A DNA stretch of 64,000 bases, taken from the NCBI GenBank assembly GCA_024636345.1, contig JAGXHG010000023.1, positions 1 through 64,000 of the forward strand, given 5' to 3'. A model generated the notes under the pieces. That model did no database searches, had not been told where the DNA came from, and saw only the letters and a list, made by a program, of their open reading frames with translations. The DNA is from Desulfobulbaceae bacterium. Lineage in GTDB: Bacteria > Desulfobacterota > Desulfobulbia > Desulfobulbales > Desulfocapsaceae. Of this stretch, positions 34,174 to 44,063 are shown in pieces. The position numbers and the translations under genes were made by a program. The number at the start of each line of letters is the position of its first letter. Within the stretch, counting starts at the first letter, position 1.

Positions 34174-34327
34174 ATCATTTACTCCTGTATTTATTATAAT
34201 AAATGCACAGCAATTTCATAGTTTTTAATATACCCACGCCCTTTATTCTCCGCAAGCATTAAGCTATTACCACAGAACAATATCGTTACTAAAATACCCT
34301 ACGCCCTACAATGAACCATGGCCACCT

Positions 34328-34813
34328 TCAACCCCTGGAATACTTCCAGCTCAATGGACGTCCATCACGATAAGGCATATAGCCATGGAATGGCCGAGGA
34401 TCATCATCGAAGACCATATCGAGAAAATATTTATCCCCTTCCCACATTGGTAACAGATGCAACTCATCCAATCGGCACCATCGCAAATCACCTTCTTCGC
34501 TCGACGCCTTAAGCACCCCGCTGAAACCATCTATTCGATAAATAAAACCAAACCAGTCCTCACCCTTGCTTCCGAAACCAGCCCAATTTACAGTCCCACG
34601 CAAGGTGGCCTCCTCACACAAAAGACCAGATTCCTCATAGACCTCACGCTTGAGACACGAAAAAACGTTCTCCTGCCGTTCCATTTTACCACCAAGACCA
34701 TTATATTTTCCAAAATGGGGATCACCAAACCGTTTATTTCTATGAATCATTAATGTTTTCTCACCATCTTGAGAAAGAATAAAACCAAGTGTTACCAATA
34801 TTGGAGTGTACAT
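34328..34813 (-). CDS. Nudix hydrolase, 8-oxo-dGTP diphosphatase (MutT) type
   Basis: 161 residues with a complete Nudix box, GGKMERQENVFSCLKREVYEESGL (GX5EX7REVxEExG) at about residue 40. The C-terminal part FLDMVFDDDPRPFHGYMPYRDG resembles MTH1/MutT-type enzymes that clean oxidised dGTP. Two ATG codons stand side by side at 34816 and 34813 behind GGAGGAG; the second has better spacing. With mutM it would protect against oxidative DNA damage. Confidence 0.85.
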   Translation of the reverse strand: MYTPILVTLGFILSQDGEKTLMIHRNKRFGDPHFGKYNGLGGKMERQENVFSCLKREVYEESGLLCEEATLRGTVNWAGFGSKGEDWFGFIYRIDGFSGVLKASSEEGDLRWCRLDELHLLPMWEGDKYFLDMVFDDDPRPFHGYMPYRDGRPLSWKYSRG

Positions 34814-34968
34814 CATCTCCTCCTTATGATTAAATAGAGATAAAATCCCCTTAGATCGTTCAAACGGTACGACTGTCTCATCAGCCGGGAAAACAGCGTC
34901 AGCTTCACCTCGTTAAGCTGGGGGAAGCAGGGAAAACTTTTAAATTTCACTTTTTTAACTTTAACAGC

Positions 34969-36201
34969 ATGAAATCAGACAGTTCAGATACTTTTGTCCG
35001 CATCCAACAGACCTGCGCCCCAAAGCTCCAGGCATCCTTCTTGATTGCCGCCATCTTGTTTCTCTCTCTTACAGGTAATGCTTCCAGCCTGGGCGCGACT
35101 GTCAATAATAAAAAATTCCCCATAGCTCCCGCCATCCAGGCCAATGTCACTTTCTGGGAGAAAATTTATTCAACATACTCCACCAGTGAGGCCGTTATCC
35201 ATGACAAATACGATTTGACAAAAATCTATGGAGTGATCCCCATTATTGATTATCTGTTGCCCGGCGCCAGTCAGCTCAACAAACCCATTCTTGAAACAGT
35301 AAAGCTAAGATACTCAGCAATTCTGACCCATCTTGCAAAGGGAAATCCTCCCCGTTCCAAAGAAGAATATCGCATCGCCGCCATGTTTAAAGGCGCCAGA
35401 AAATCACAACTTTTCAAGGCGAGTGAATCAATCCGTGCCCAGATTGGCCAGAAAGAACGATTCAGGGAAGGTGTGGTAAGATCTGGCGCCTATCTTCCTG
35501 AGATCAGAAGGATATTCCGCTCATACAATCTCCCTGAGGAACTCGCCTACCTGCCCCATGTGGAGTCATCCTTTAATCCTGACGCCTACAGCAAAGTCGG
35601 GGCATCCGGCCTCTGGCAGTTCACCCGGTCAACTGGAAAGGCATATATGCGCATCGATAATCTTATTGATGAGCGCCAGGATCCAATTATTGCAACTCAC
35701 GCCGCTGCAAAATTTTTAAAAAAGAACCATACCCTTCTTGATAGTTGGCCCCTGGCCCTTACTGCATACAATTATGGAACATCAGGAATGATGCGTGCAA
35801 AAAAAGACCATGGTTCCTATGAAAAGATCTTTCTGAGATATCAGGAGGGATATTTCAAATTTGCCTCCCGCAATTTTTATCCAGAATTTCTTGCCGCCCT
35901 CAGGGTCGCTCAAAAAATTGAACAGGACCCATCCCTGCGTCGCCATAAACCTACACTAACGACCATCGTCCGTCTCAAAAAGCATGCATCAGTAAATACC
36001 ATCAGTCGCAATTTCAAAGTTAATATCAACACTATCAAGGCACTTAATCCTGCCCTCAAGCCATCGGCCTTTCAGGGAAAACAACAAATCCCTCGGGGAT
36101 ATCAACTGAAACTTCCAGCCACTGCCAAGAACAATACACAGCAAACCACTACAATAAAAGCAAACCAGAATCTCACCAAAAATCGTATTTACTTACAATA
36201 A
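34969..36201 (+). CDS. Membrane-bound lytic murein transglycosylase, MltD-like, with LysM
   Basis: Cleaves peptidoglycan glycan strands to form 1,6-anhydro ends. 410 residues: an N-terminal hydrophobic segment (SFLIAAILFLSLTGNASS) serves as signal, then about 100 linker residues. The SLT domain is LPEELAYLPHVESSFNPDAYSKVGASGLWQF, catalytic Glu199, followed by ALTAYNYGTSGMMRA. A single LysM-like domain is at about 340-395 (ASVNTISRNFKVNINTIKALNP). No lipobox is seen, so it is probably periplasmic. Confidence 0.9.
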   Translation: MKSDSSDTFVRIQQTCAPKLQASFLIAAILFLSLTGNASSLGATVNNKKFPIAPAIQANVTFWEKIYSTYSTSEAVIHDKYDLTKIYGVIPIIDYLLPGASQLNKPILETVKLRYSAILTHLAKGNPPRSKEEYRIAAMFKGARKSQLFKASESIRAQIGQKERFREGVVRSGAYLPEIRRIFRSYNLPEELAYLPHVESSFNPDAYSKVGASGLWQFTRSTGKAYMRIDNLIDERQDPIIATHAAAKFLKKNHTLLDSWPLALTAYNYGTSGMMRAKKDHGSYEKIFLRYQEGYFKFASRNFYPEFLAALRVAQKIEQDPSLRRHKPTLTTIVRLKKHASVNTISRNFKVNINTIKALNPALKPSAFQGKQQIPRGYQLKLPATAKNNTQQTTTIKANQNLTKNRIYLQ

Positions 36202-36270
36202 GCTGTTTACAACAAGTCTCTTTTAAAGCCGCATTTAACCATCTGCTTACTTCAAACCAAGGAGCCATCC

Positions 36271-36636
36271 ATGGATATCTCAAAAAGAATTGCTGAAATG
36301 AAAAAACAACCTGGATTCCAGGACAATGTAGGAATGATCCTCATCCACAACGGCGTGGTACGAAGTTGGTCCAGAAAGGATAAAAGTAAAGTCAAAGCGC
36401 TGGAAGTCACTCCTGATCTTGCCAAAATTGAGGCCCTTCGCCAGGAATTTCTACAACGGGATGGTATCTTTGATATTGTTATTGAGGCCAAAAGCGGAGA
36501 GTTTCAGCCAGGAGAAGACCTTCTCTTTCTCATCGTTGCCGGTGACATTCGCGAACACATTAAACCTGTTCTGGCAGAACTTCTTGATCGGGTCAAGGCA
36601 GAAGCTATTACCAAGAAAGAAGTCATCATCGGCTAA
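36271..36636 (+). CDS. Molybdopterin synthase catalytic subunit (MoaE-like)
   Basis: 121 residues. The family pattern is seen in ILIHNGVVRSWSRKDKSKVKALEV and FDIVIEAKSGEFQPGEDLLFLIVAGDIREHIKPVLAELLDRVKAEAITKKEV, where the Lys residues near the end form the active site. It is shorter than usual MoaE (about 150), mostly at the C-terminus. It would insert sulfur into the molybdopterin precursor with MoaD. Start follows AAGGAG. The MobBA fusion at 52904 acts later in the same pathway. Confidence 0.85.
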   Translation: MDISKRIAEMKKQPGFQDNVGMILIHNGVVRSWSRKDKSKVKALEVTPDLAKIEALRQEFLQRDGIFDIVIEAKSGEFQPGEDLLFLIVAGDIREHIKPVLAELLDRVKAEAITKKEVIIG

Positions 36637-36803
36637 ACAAATCAGCGGATTAAGCAACAGGGACTCTCTCTCAGCGGAATTGCGTAATCATTCAACGAAA
36701 CCTCAGGAGTGCAAAAAAACAGATTATGTCTTAAGTAGTACACAGAGTTGCAACGAAGAGAGCATGAATAAAGAGATTCAGAACTTTCATCCACAGGACC
36801 AAT

Positions 36804-37643
36804 ATGCTTAGCGCTGAACAATTTGTCAAAAAATTCAAAAATGTAAAAACACTGCCGTACGTTGTCACCGAGCTTTCACGAATGATCGCCGATGACAATA
36901 CAACGATGAAAGATTTTGAAGACATTATCAAGATGGACCCGACTTTGGTAGCACGCCTGCTCCACCTTGTCAACAGTGCCTTCTACGGACTGTCACAACA
37001 GATAACCTCCATCGACAGAGCCGTGGCCTTCCTGGGGACACGTAATCTTCGCAGTATGGCCGTCACCGATGCCCTACATAATATCTTCAAAGAAAAGGTC
37101 AGCACTGGTATTTTCTCGAGGAAACGTCTCTGGCTGCATTGCGCCGTTGTCAGCACCTGCAGCAAGATTCTTGCCGAAAGGATCTTCGGCATCAATGGCG
37201 ATGACGCTTACCTCTGTGGAATCCTCCATGATTTCGGGAAAATCATTGAGGAACAGATCGCCACAGACGATTTTCTTGCCGCCTGTGAGGCATGCCAACC
37301 TACAGACTCACTTATTGAACATGAACACCATTTTCTCGGAACCGATCATTGTGAAATCGGCTACCTTCTTGCCCAGGATTGGGGTATGGCTCCCGCCATA
37401 CAGGAGGCCATCCGCGATCATCACACCCTGTTGGAAACAGCAAACCCCAGCAGCCTGACCAGCATTCTCCAAATCGCACAATATATTACCGGACAAATGG
37501 GTTACAGCTCCCTGCCCGATATTACGTCACCGCTTTCTCCCCCACTAGTACTCCACCTGCAGGAAAACATGGCTGAATACAAGGTACTTATTGATGATTT
37601 ACCAGAAGAAATAGCAAAGGTCCTGGATATTTACGAGACATAG
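36804..37643 (+). CDS. HDOD domain protein
   Basis: 279 residues, one HDOD domain (about 10-210) with [46 protein letters not shown] and [21 protein letters not shown] proteins are signalling factors related to HD hydrolases and often sit near sensor kinases, as here (kinase follows by 50 bp). Catalytic activity is uncertain. Start behind AGGA. Confidence 0.87.
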   Translation: MLSAEQFVKKFKNVKTLPYVVTELSRMIADDNTTMKDFEDIIKMDPTLVARLLHLVNSAFYGLSQQITSIDRAVAFLGTRNLRSMAVTDALHNIFKEKVSTGIFSRKRLWLHCAVVSTCSKILAERIFGINGDDAYLCGILHDFGKIIEEQIATDDFLAACEACQPTDSLIEHEHHFLGTDHCEIGYLLAQDWGMAPAIQEAIRDHHTLLETANPSSLTSILQIAQYITGQMGYSSLPDITSPLSPPLVLHLQENMAEYKVLIDDLPEEIAKVLDIYET

Positions 37644-37692
37644 ACGACGTAAAAAACAAGGTTATTTGGCACACCGTACCGGAGCCCCAAGT

Positions 37693-39852
37693 ATGGATAA
37701 CAGTTTTTCAGTTTTTACCCAGACAACAACCTTTACCTCCGAGATCAAAGAACTTCTTGATCTCTTGGCCGACACCGACCAAGACCATTTTTACTTCTGT
37801 ATTGATCATGAGGGGAAATTGCAAAGTGCAGGGCTGCCTTCGCTGCATCCGTCCCCACAGGTCATGGAGGAGATTGCCACCCAGATAAAAACGGGACTGG
37901 ACGTCCAATCCTTATGGACCACAAGCACTGGCTCCTATCACGCACTCCCCTTGCCCGATCTCAAAGCCACACTGCTCTTCAGCAGTGATGATGGCCGCCA
38001 TAGGACATGGCCATCGAATATCTGTCGGACCGTCAAGCTTTGCCTGGCACTATTCCGAAGCCGGCAAGAACACAAAAAAATTTCACAACGTCTTGATATC
38101 CAAAAGAAACAATTTGATCGTAAATTTTCAGTCCTGGAAAAAAAATACCAGACCATCCTTGAGGAAAATGAAAAAAGTTACCAGACTATCAAGGAGCAAC
38201 AGGATAATTATTCCAAAACTTTACAGTCCGAGATAGAGATTCAGACCAAACAATTACGCGAAGCTACAGCAGCGGCAGAGGCAGCCAATATTGCCAAGAG
38301 TGAATTTCTTGCCTCCATGAGTCATGAGATCAGGACTCCCATGAACGGCATCATTGGCTTTACCGATATGTTACTGACCTCTGAGCTTGACGAAGAACAA
38401 AAAGAAAGCGCCTTTACCATTAAACGCAGCGGCGAAGCCCTACTTGCTCTCATCAACAACATCCTCGATTTCTCCAAGGTTGAAGCCGGGCATATGGAAA
38501 TCGAAGCCATTGATTTTGACCCGGAAATAACAGCACACGATGTCTGTGATATGGTGCGACCCAAAATTGCAGGTAAACCCATTGAGCTACTGTGTCGCAT
38601 TGACGAACGATTGCCGGCAAATGTCATGGGTGATCCTGGAAGATTCCGCCAAGTCCTGATCAACCTCTTGGGTAATTCCGTTAAATTTACGGAAAAAGGA
38701 GAACTAGAACTCTCCATAGAAGTTGAAGAAGAAACAAAAGACACAATTATCCTCCACAGCAAGATCCGGGACACCGGCATTGGTATTGATCCTTCCAAAA
38801 CAGACACCATCTTTGAGGCCTTCAAACAGGCAGATGGTTCAACCACCAGAAAATATGGCGGCACCGGTCTCGGCCTGTCAATATGTAAAAAAATTGCGCA
38901 ATTAATGAAAGGACAGGTCTGGGCGGAAAGCACCCCTGGCAAGGGATCCATTTTCCATTTTACAGCCACCATGAAAAAATCCGAACGTGTCAGACCAAAA
39001 ACTGCGGATATCAGCACCGTAAAAAATACACGTATTCTCCTTGTCGATGACAACAGAACAAACATTGACATCCTGCTCAAGATCTTCCAACAGTATGGTA
39101 TCCAGATCACCGCACTCATGGATGAAACCCAGACCATACCGACCCTGATTGCTGCAGACCGGAACGGCACCCCCTTTGATGCCGCTATCCTGGACCTGCA
39201 GCTCCCTGTTATCTCAGGATTTGACCTTGCCAGAAAGATCCGCGGGACAGATACGAAAAGTCACAACATCCCTCTCCTTGCATACACCTCCAGCACGGAA
39301 AAAATCGCTAGCCGCTGCCGAGATGCCGGTTTTAACGCTTTTCTCACCAAACCAACCCGGCGTGCCATGCTACTCAAGACCTTGGCAAAAATTTTGAGCA
39401 GTTCAGAGGACAGCAGCATCCCCAAGGAAGAAAAAGAACTCGTCACCCAATATTCAATTCGTGAGGAGATGAAACACTCAAGCAGGATCCTCCTGGCAGA
39501 AGACAATCTGGTCAACCAGAAACTGGCAACCATGATGCTCAGCAAGGCGGGATATACGGTTCAGGTCGTCTCCAATGGCCGTCTGGCTGTGGAAACCTTT
39601 ACCCGGAATTCAGACCAGTATGATCTCATCCTCATGGATATCCAGATGCCCGAGATGGACGGCTTTGAAGCCACCCGCCAGATCCGGGACAAGGGTTTTA
39701 CCGATATTCCCATTGTGGCCATGACCGCCAATGCCATGAAAGGCGACCGGGAAAAATGTCTTGAAGCCGGCATGAATGATTATATAAGCAAACCAATCAA
39801 GCGTGAAATCGTCTTCAAGATCCTTGAAGAACGGCTCTACGGGAAAAATTGA
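37693..39852 (+). CDS. Hybrid sensor histidine kinase with two receiver domains
   Basis: 719 residues, no membrane segment. An N-terminal region (1-120) of no known family is followed by a coiled coil (125-195), HisKA with phospho-acceptor His211 ([11 protein letters not shown]), HATPase ([23 protein letters not shown]), REC1 with Asp501 and REC2 with Asp649. It is a cytosolic phosphorelay kinase; no Hpt domain is visible. ATG 37693 sits behind GGAG; a TTG nine codons upstream is less likely. Encoded with the HDOD protein and YihY. Confidence 0.92.
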   Translation: MDNSFSVFTQTTTFTSEIKELLDLLADTDQDHFYFCIDHEGKLQSAGLPSLHPSPQVMEEIATQIKTGLDVQSLWTTSTGSYHALPLPDLKATLLFSSDDGRHRTWPSNICRTVKLCLALFRSRQEHKKISQRLDIQKKQFDRKFSVLEKKYQTILEENEKSYQTIKEQQDNYSKTLQSEIEIQTKQLREATAAAEAANIAKSEFLASMSHEIRTPMNGIIGFTDMLLTSELDEEQKESAFTIKRSGEALLALINNILDFSKVEAGHMEIEAIDFDPEITAHDVCDMVRPKIAGKPIELLCRIDERLPANVMGDPGRFRQVLINLLGNSVKFTEKGELELSIEVEEETKDTIILHSKIRDTGIGIDPSKTDTIFEAFKQADGSTTRKYGGTGLGLSICKKIAQLMKGQVWAESTPGKGSIFHFTATMKKSERVRPKTADISTVKNTRILLVDDNRTNIDILLKIFQQYGIQITALMDETQTIPTLIAADRNGTPFDAAILDLQLPVISGFDLARKIRGTDTKSHNIPLLAYTSSTEKIASRCRDAGFNAFLTKPTRRAMLLKTLAKILSSSEDSSIPKEEKELVTQYSIREEMKHSSRILLAEDNLVNQKLATMMLSKAGYTVQVVSNGRLAVETFTRNSDQYDLILMDIQMPEMDGFEATRQIRDKGFTDIPIVAMTANAMKGDREKCLEAGMNDYISKPIKREIVFKILEERLYGKN

Positions 39853-39869
39853 CACCATCACAGGCGGCC

Positions 39870-41255
39870 ATGACCACTCACACCCAATGTAAACCGTCCC
39901 TGACCAGCCGTATAGTGACCTGGGCGGACCAGCCAAGCAGAGCGCCTAGCGGCCCGCAGCAGGCGTTCCACACCTTCGTCCGTGTGTTCCTGATTACGGC
40001 CAGTGAATTTCGCAAGAACGAACTTTCACTGCGCGCAAGCGCTCTCACCTACACCATCATCCTCTCGCTGGTACCCATGCTGGCCATGAGCACAGCACTG
40101 GTCAAGGGCCTTGGAGGCGACAATCAGCTGCGGCAGGTTGTGTACGGCTACATCGACACCCTTGAACATAACCCAACCACCACCGTGCCCGCCCCCTCTC
40201 AGGTTGAGACAGAAGCTGGGGCAGAACCCGGCAGCACAGATGAAAGATCCGCGACTCTGACCATGCATCTCCGTTCAGCAGCGGACAATATTTTCGACTA
40301 TGTTGACAAGACCGACTTCACCACCCTGGGCTCCATCGGTGTCCTGATCATGCTGATCACGATCATCATGGTGTTCGACACCATTGAACAGGCCATGAAC
40401 ACCATCTGGCAGGTGCCTTCCGGCCGCTCGACTCTGCGCAAGATCACCGATTATCTGGCCGTACTTGTCCTCATGCCGGTTGCCATCAATATTGGCTTTG
40501 CGGCCACCACTGTTATCAAAAGTCCAACATTACTGGACAGAGTTGAACCGTTCCTGCCCCTGATCTGGCTGCAGACCTCTTTTCTTTTCCTGCTGCCGAT
40601 CCTCTTCATCACCCTTGCCTTGTCGATCAGTTACATGGTCTTTCCCAACACCAGGGTCCGCCCGCTCCCCGCTTTTATCGGAGCGATATTTGCCGGTTCA
40701 CTCTGGTTTGTCACCCAGAATATTTTTATCAGTCTGCAGATTGGGGTCTCCAGATACAACGCCATCTATGGTTCCTTTGCCACTTTTCCGCTGTTCCTGG
40801 TCTGGCTATACCTTGGCTGGATTTTCATTCTGACCGGCGCCCAGGTCGCCTTTACCTGCCAGACACATCACAGCCATCAGCTGCTGCTGCCGGCGCCACC
40901 AACGCCTGCCAAACAACTGAGCGCGGCCTTTGACATTGTCCATCAGGTCTTTTCATTTTTTGACAGAGAGCAGACGCTTACCCCCGAAATGCTCCCTGCT
41001 CTCTGCCCAGGACATATACCTTCTCTCCTCGCCTCGACAATTGGCCAGCTGCTGGCAGCAGGCATCATCCACATCCAAGACAAAAACCAATCCATCCTTC
41101 CAACCATACTAGCCGCAAAACTGAGTCAAGGCTCCATCGTCAAGGCCATTTTGGGCACAGATACTCCCGACACCGAAGGGGGCCAACTCAGCCGACGCGC
41201 CATTGAGGCGGCCAGCCAGGCGCTTCCTTCTGAACTTTCAGAAAAATCAAAATAG
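39870..41255 (+). CDS. YihY/BrkB family inner-membrane protein
   Basis: Six membrane segments between residues about 45 and 330: LRASALTYTIILSLVPMLAMSTAL, then LGSIGVLIMLITIIMVFDTIEQAMNTIW, LLPILFITLALSISYMVFPN and LFLVWLYLGWIFILTGAQVAF. The last 130 residues are soluble and winged-helix-like (IVHQVFSFFDREQTLTPEML). Old annotation as RNase BN is wrong for this family; a transport or envelope role is likely. ATG 39870 chosen; a TTG at 39849 overlapping the kinase stop is possible and would add seven residues. Confidence 0.85.
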   Translation: MTTHTQCKPSLTSRIVTWADQPSRAPSGPQQAFHTFVRVFLITASEFRKNELSLRASALTYTIILSLVPMLAMSTALVKGLGGDNQLRQVVYGYIDTLEHNPTTTVPAPSQVETEAGAEPGSTDERSATLTMHLRSAADNIFDYVDKTDFTTLGSIGVLIMLITIIMVFDTIEQAMNTIWQVPSGRSTLRKITDYLAVLVLMPVAINIGFAATTVIKSPTLLDRVEPFLPLIWLQTSFLFLLPILFITLALSISYMVFPNTRVRPLPAFIGAIFAGSLWFVTQNIFISLQIGVSRYNAIYGSFATFPLFLVWLYLGWIFILTGAQVAFTCQTHHSHQLLLPAPPTPAKQLSAAFDIVHQVFSFFDREQTLTPEMLPALCPGHIPSLLASTIGQLLAAGIIHIQDKNQSILPTILAAKLSQGSIVKAILGTDTPDTEGGQLSRRAIEAASQALPSELSEKSK

Positions 41256-41387
41256 GTAGTATCCATTCCGAAAGATATGTTATATAACTACAATAACGCT
41301 ACAGATGAGCGGAGCTACAGGGACAAATCACCACGTTCCCGTGTCTTCTCATCTTCACGATCAACATTTAACAAAAGGAAAAAACAG

Positions 41388-41627
41388 ATGAAAAAGATTT
41401 TTGTAACCGCCATTCTCGCCAGTTTGATGTTGTTCGGATGCAAGGGTGAAGAAGCCAAGCAAGCACCAGCGACAGAGTCCACAACCAAAACGATGGAGTC
41501 CTCCACCACCACGGCCCCCGTCGAGAACACGGGTGAGCAGGTCATGGAAAAAACAACTGAGACTCAGGTCATGGAAAAAACAACCGAGACCCACGAAGTG
41601 CCGGCACCCGCTGAAACCGAAAAATAA
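41388..41627 (+). CDS. Small Thr/Glu-rich lipoprotein, copy 1
   Basis: 79 residues. The signal peptide MKKIFVTAILASLMLFGC ends in lipobox LFGC, so a lipid-anchored mature chain of about 60 residues is predicted. It is rich in T, E and P with an internal repeat (QVMEKTTET twice). Start at ATG 41388 behind AAGGA. Leader and signal peptide are homologous to the lipoprotein at 42006, so the two arose by duplication. Function unknown. Confidence 0.78.
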   Translation: MKKIFVTAILASLMLFGCKGEEAKQAPATESTTKTMESSTTTAPVENTGEQVMEKTTETQVMEKTTETHEVPAPAETEK

Positions 41628-41696
41628 CTGGTCAGGTATCCCTTATTTCAAAACAAAAAAAGGGATGAACCGACCAGTATCCATCAGGAATGACCC

Positions 41697-41923
41697 ATGA
41701 CCAACAATGATGTTTTCCGCAGGATTCGTACGCGCTCGACATAGACGACGCAACAATCGTGGTGATATGCAGGCGAGCTGGGAAAATCATCAGTCACTGT
41801 TTTGCTGAAAAAGGAAGAGAAAGAAGGCTCCCTTGCATGCAGTGATTTGGTCATGGCTCATTTACTGATGGTCTCATTATCCGGGGAGTACAACGGGGAA
41901 GCGCGCAGCAAAGCCGACAACAT
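41697..41923 (+). pseudogene. Decayed copy of the DUF1456 gene
   Basis: Starts ATGACCAACAATGATGTTTT with the same ribosome site (ATCAGGAATGACCC) as the intact gene at 42489. It then loses the frame through small deletions (a stop follows CGCTCGACA near 41741). Matching blocks such as CTGAAAAAGGAAGA and GATGGTCT.ATTAT are recognisable to about 41880. It lacks the second half of the family protein. Confidence 0.82.
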
Positions 41924-42005
41924 TATCCAAATGATTTGAATTTACCATGTTCCAACGTCATTTCATGTCCGATATCAACTCTTTTAACAACAGGAAGAAA
42001 AGTAC

Positions 42006-42320
42006 ATGAAAATGATTTGCGTAACCGCCATGCTCATGAGTTTGATGGTGTTCGGATGCAACAGCGAAGAGCCAAAGGAATCACCAGCAAAAGACACACC
42101 CAGCTCGGCTATCCAGGCCGCCGTAGACAAGGCCCATGAGGTTATTGACCAGATCGAAACCGCCCTCCAGTCCTTATCCGAGAAGGCAACTGAGATAAAA
42201 GATGCCGTCTGGAAGGCCGTAACCAACGTGGCGGCCACTATCCAGAACAAGAGTGACCAGGTCACCGAAAAAACAACTGATACTCACGAAGAGCCAGCGC
42301 CCGCTGATGCTCACAAATAA
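42006..42320 (+). CDS. Small lipoprotein, copy 2
   Basis: 104 residues. Signal peptide MKMICVTAMLMSLMVFGC with lipobox VFGC. The mature part is a predicted amphipathic helix (AAVDKAHEVIDQIETALQSLSEKATEIKDAVWKAVTNVAATIQ) and ends like copy 1 (TEKTTDTHEEPAPADAHK). The helix is absent from copy 1, so the paralogues diverged by internal gain or loss. Start follows AGGAAG. Function unknown; possibly an envelope structural lipoprotein. Confidence 0.78.
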   Translation: MKMICVTAMLMSLMVFGCNSEEPKESPAKDTPSSAIQAAVDKAHEVIDQIETALQSLSEKATEIKDAVWKAVTNVAATIQNKSDQVTEKTTDTHEEPAPADAHK

Positions 42321-42488
42321 GCCGTCTTTCAAAAATAACCGTAATATTGGAATACCGTGATCTGCATAAGCCGTAACAAAATGGTCAAGAATCCAATGAT
42401 TCTTTCATAACGGCTCCTAACATGTCAGACAGTTCTGATCTAAAAACAAAAAAATGGATAATCGACCAGGATTCATCAGGAATAACCC

Positions 42489-42992
42489 ATGACCAATAAT
42501 GATATTCTCCGCAGGATCAGATATGCACTTGACCTCCACGACACTACAATCGTTGAGATGTGCAAACTCGGAGGACACGAACTGGAAAAAACTGCAGTGA
42601 CTGCCTTCCTGAAAAAGGAAGACGAGGAAGGCTACCTTGAGTGTAGTGATCCGACCATGAACGCTTTTCTCGATGGTCTTATTATTCATAAAAGAGGCCA
42701 GAAAGAAGACAAGGCCGATCAAGAACATAGCGCATCACCCATCACCAACAATATCATCCTGAAAAAGTTGCGTATCGCCCTGGAGCTGAAAGAAGATGCC
42801 CTGCTCGAGATCCTGGGGTTGGCCCATGCCTCTATCACCAAGGCCAAGCTGAGTGCCTTGTTCAGAAAGGAAGGCCATAAAAATTACAAGGAATGCGGCA
42901 ATCAGTTCCTCAGAAGCTTCCTGAAAGGTCTCACCATTCGCTTCAGAGATCAAAAAGATGGTTCCCGTCCGGAGAAACAAGCCCATTCATGA
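42489..42992 (+). CDS. yehS: DUF1456 family protein (YehS-like)
   Basis: 167 residues made of two similar halves of about 70. Both open with NN.IL..LR.AL.L.....LEI (MTNNDILRRIRYALDLHDTTIVEM and ITNNIILKKLRIALELKEDALLEI), and both contain FLKKEDEEGY or LFRKEGHKNYKEC and an FL.GL line. Function unknown in all species, to my knowledge. The start follows AGGA; the stop overlaps the pseudouridine synthase start by 4 bp, suggesting an RNA-linked role by context. Confidence 0.88.
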   Translation: MTNNDILRRIRYALDLHDTTIVEMCKLGGHELEKTAVTAFLKKEDEEGYLECSDPTMNAFLDGLIIHKRGQKEDKADQEHSASPITNNIILKKLRIALELKEDALLEILGLAHASITKAKLSALFRKEGHKNYKECGNQFLRSFLKGLTIRFRDQKDGSRPEKQAHS

Positions 42993-43873
42993 AAAAAATC
43001 CTGACCAAAGATGAAGCAGACTTGCTGACCCTTCTCACTAATTCCGGCTACTCCAAGACAAAGGCTAAACAACTGGTTAAACATGGAGCCGTCGCCGTAG
43101 GCGATAAAGAGGCGACACGAGCTGACCAGCTTCTTTCGGCAGGAGAACTGGTCTGCGTTCGTTCTGAACAGGAGATGCGCGAGCAGGCCAAGACCTGCCC
43201 GGGGCTTTCGATAATCTACGAAGACGAGGCCATCATTGTCATCGACAAACCGGCGGGACTATTGACCATTGCCACTGAAAAAGAAAAAAGAAAAACCGCT
43301 TATTACCTGCTCAGTACTTATCTCAAGGAGCGGTCAAAATCAACGAAATCTCGGATCTTCATCGTCCACCGACTGGACCAGGGGACATCCGGCCTGCTGG
43401 TTTTTGCCAAAAATGAAGTGGTAAAAAAGATTCTTCAGGATGGATGGGAGCACGCTGACAAGCGGTATACCGCTATTGTTGAAGGGGTTCCCAGAGAAAA
43501 AGAGGGACAGATTGCAAGCACACTCTCCGAATCAAAGGCCCTGCGAGTCTATACCGTCAGAGACAAGAGCGAGGAAGGAAAAGAGGCCAGGACCAATTAC
43601 AAGGTGATCAAAGAAAGTGACGCCTACGCCCTGCTCGATATCACCCTGCTCACCGGACGCAAAAACCAGATCCGCGTCCACATGGCTGACCATGGCACCC
43701 CCATCGCCGGGGACAAAAAATATGGCGCCAAGACCAATCCACTGCGCCGGATGGCCCTGCACGCTTATCACCTCTCCTTCAACCATCCGACTATCCCCGA
43801 GAAACGGATGGAATTTGAGATCCCGACCCCAGGGAAATTTCACATGCTTTTTTCCAAAAAGAAGGAAAAATAA
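42989..43873 (+). CDS. RluA family pseudouridine synthase
   Basis: 294 residues: an N-terminal S4 domain (LTNSGYSKTKAKQLVKHGAVAVGD) and the RluA catalytic domain with IIYEDEAIIVIDKPAGLLTI and HRLDQGTSGLLVFAK, catalytic Asp in HRLDQGTSG. ARTNYKVIKE and LLTGRKNQIRVHMADHGTPIAGDKKYG follow. It converts uridine to pseudouridine in rRNA or tRNA; the site cannot be told. Start ATG 42989 overlaps the DUF1456 stop. Confidence 0.92.
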   Translation: MKKILTKDEADLLTLLTNSGYSKTKAKQLVKHGAVAVGDKEATRADQLLSAGELVCVRSEQEMREQAKTCPGLSIIYEDEAIIVIDKPAGLLTIATEKEKRKTAYYLLSTYLKERSKSTKSRIFIVHRLDQGTSGLLVFAKNEVVKKILQDGWEHADKRYTAIVEGVPREKEGQIASTLSESKALRVYTVRDKSEEGKEARTNYKVIKESDAYALLDITLLTGRKNQIRVHMADHGTPIAGDKKYGAKTNPLRRMALHAYHLSFNHPTIPEKRMEFEIPTPGKFHMLFSKKKEK

Positions 43874-44063
43874 AACGTAATCATTTCGAAAAAATAATTA
43901 CTCTCCATGAAATTTTTCCTGCATGGTCACAGAGAGAATATTTTCTGCCCGCAGGCCATAAATGGCCAAGTGCCGCACGGACGCCATGGACGGCGTAAAA
44001 ACAACCTTTTCAGTGCCTCTGCGCGACACCAGAAGTCACTCCGCCAACAACTTTCTTCTCCCT

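Noticed and set aside
37666-37692. TTG start nine codons upstream for the hybrid kinase
   Set aside because: ATG 37693 has a GGAG site at suitable distance and the extra residues have no support.
43874-44063. Short plus-strand frames between the pseudouridine synthase and amrS
   Set aside because: They run antisense into amrS, lack ribosome sites and resemble no family.
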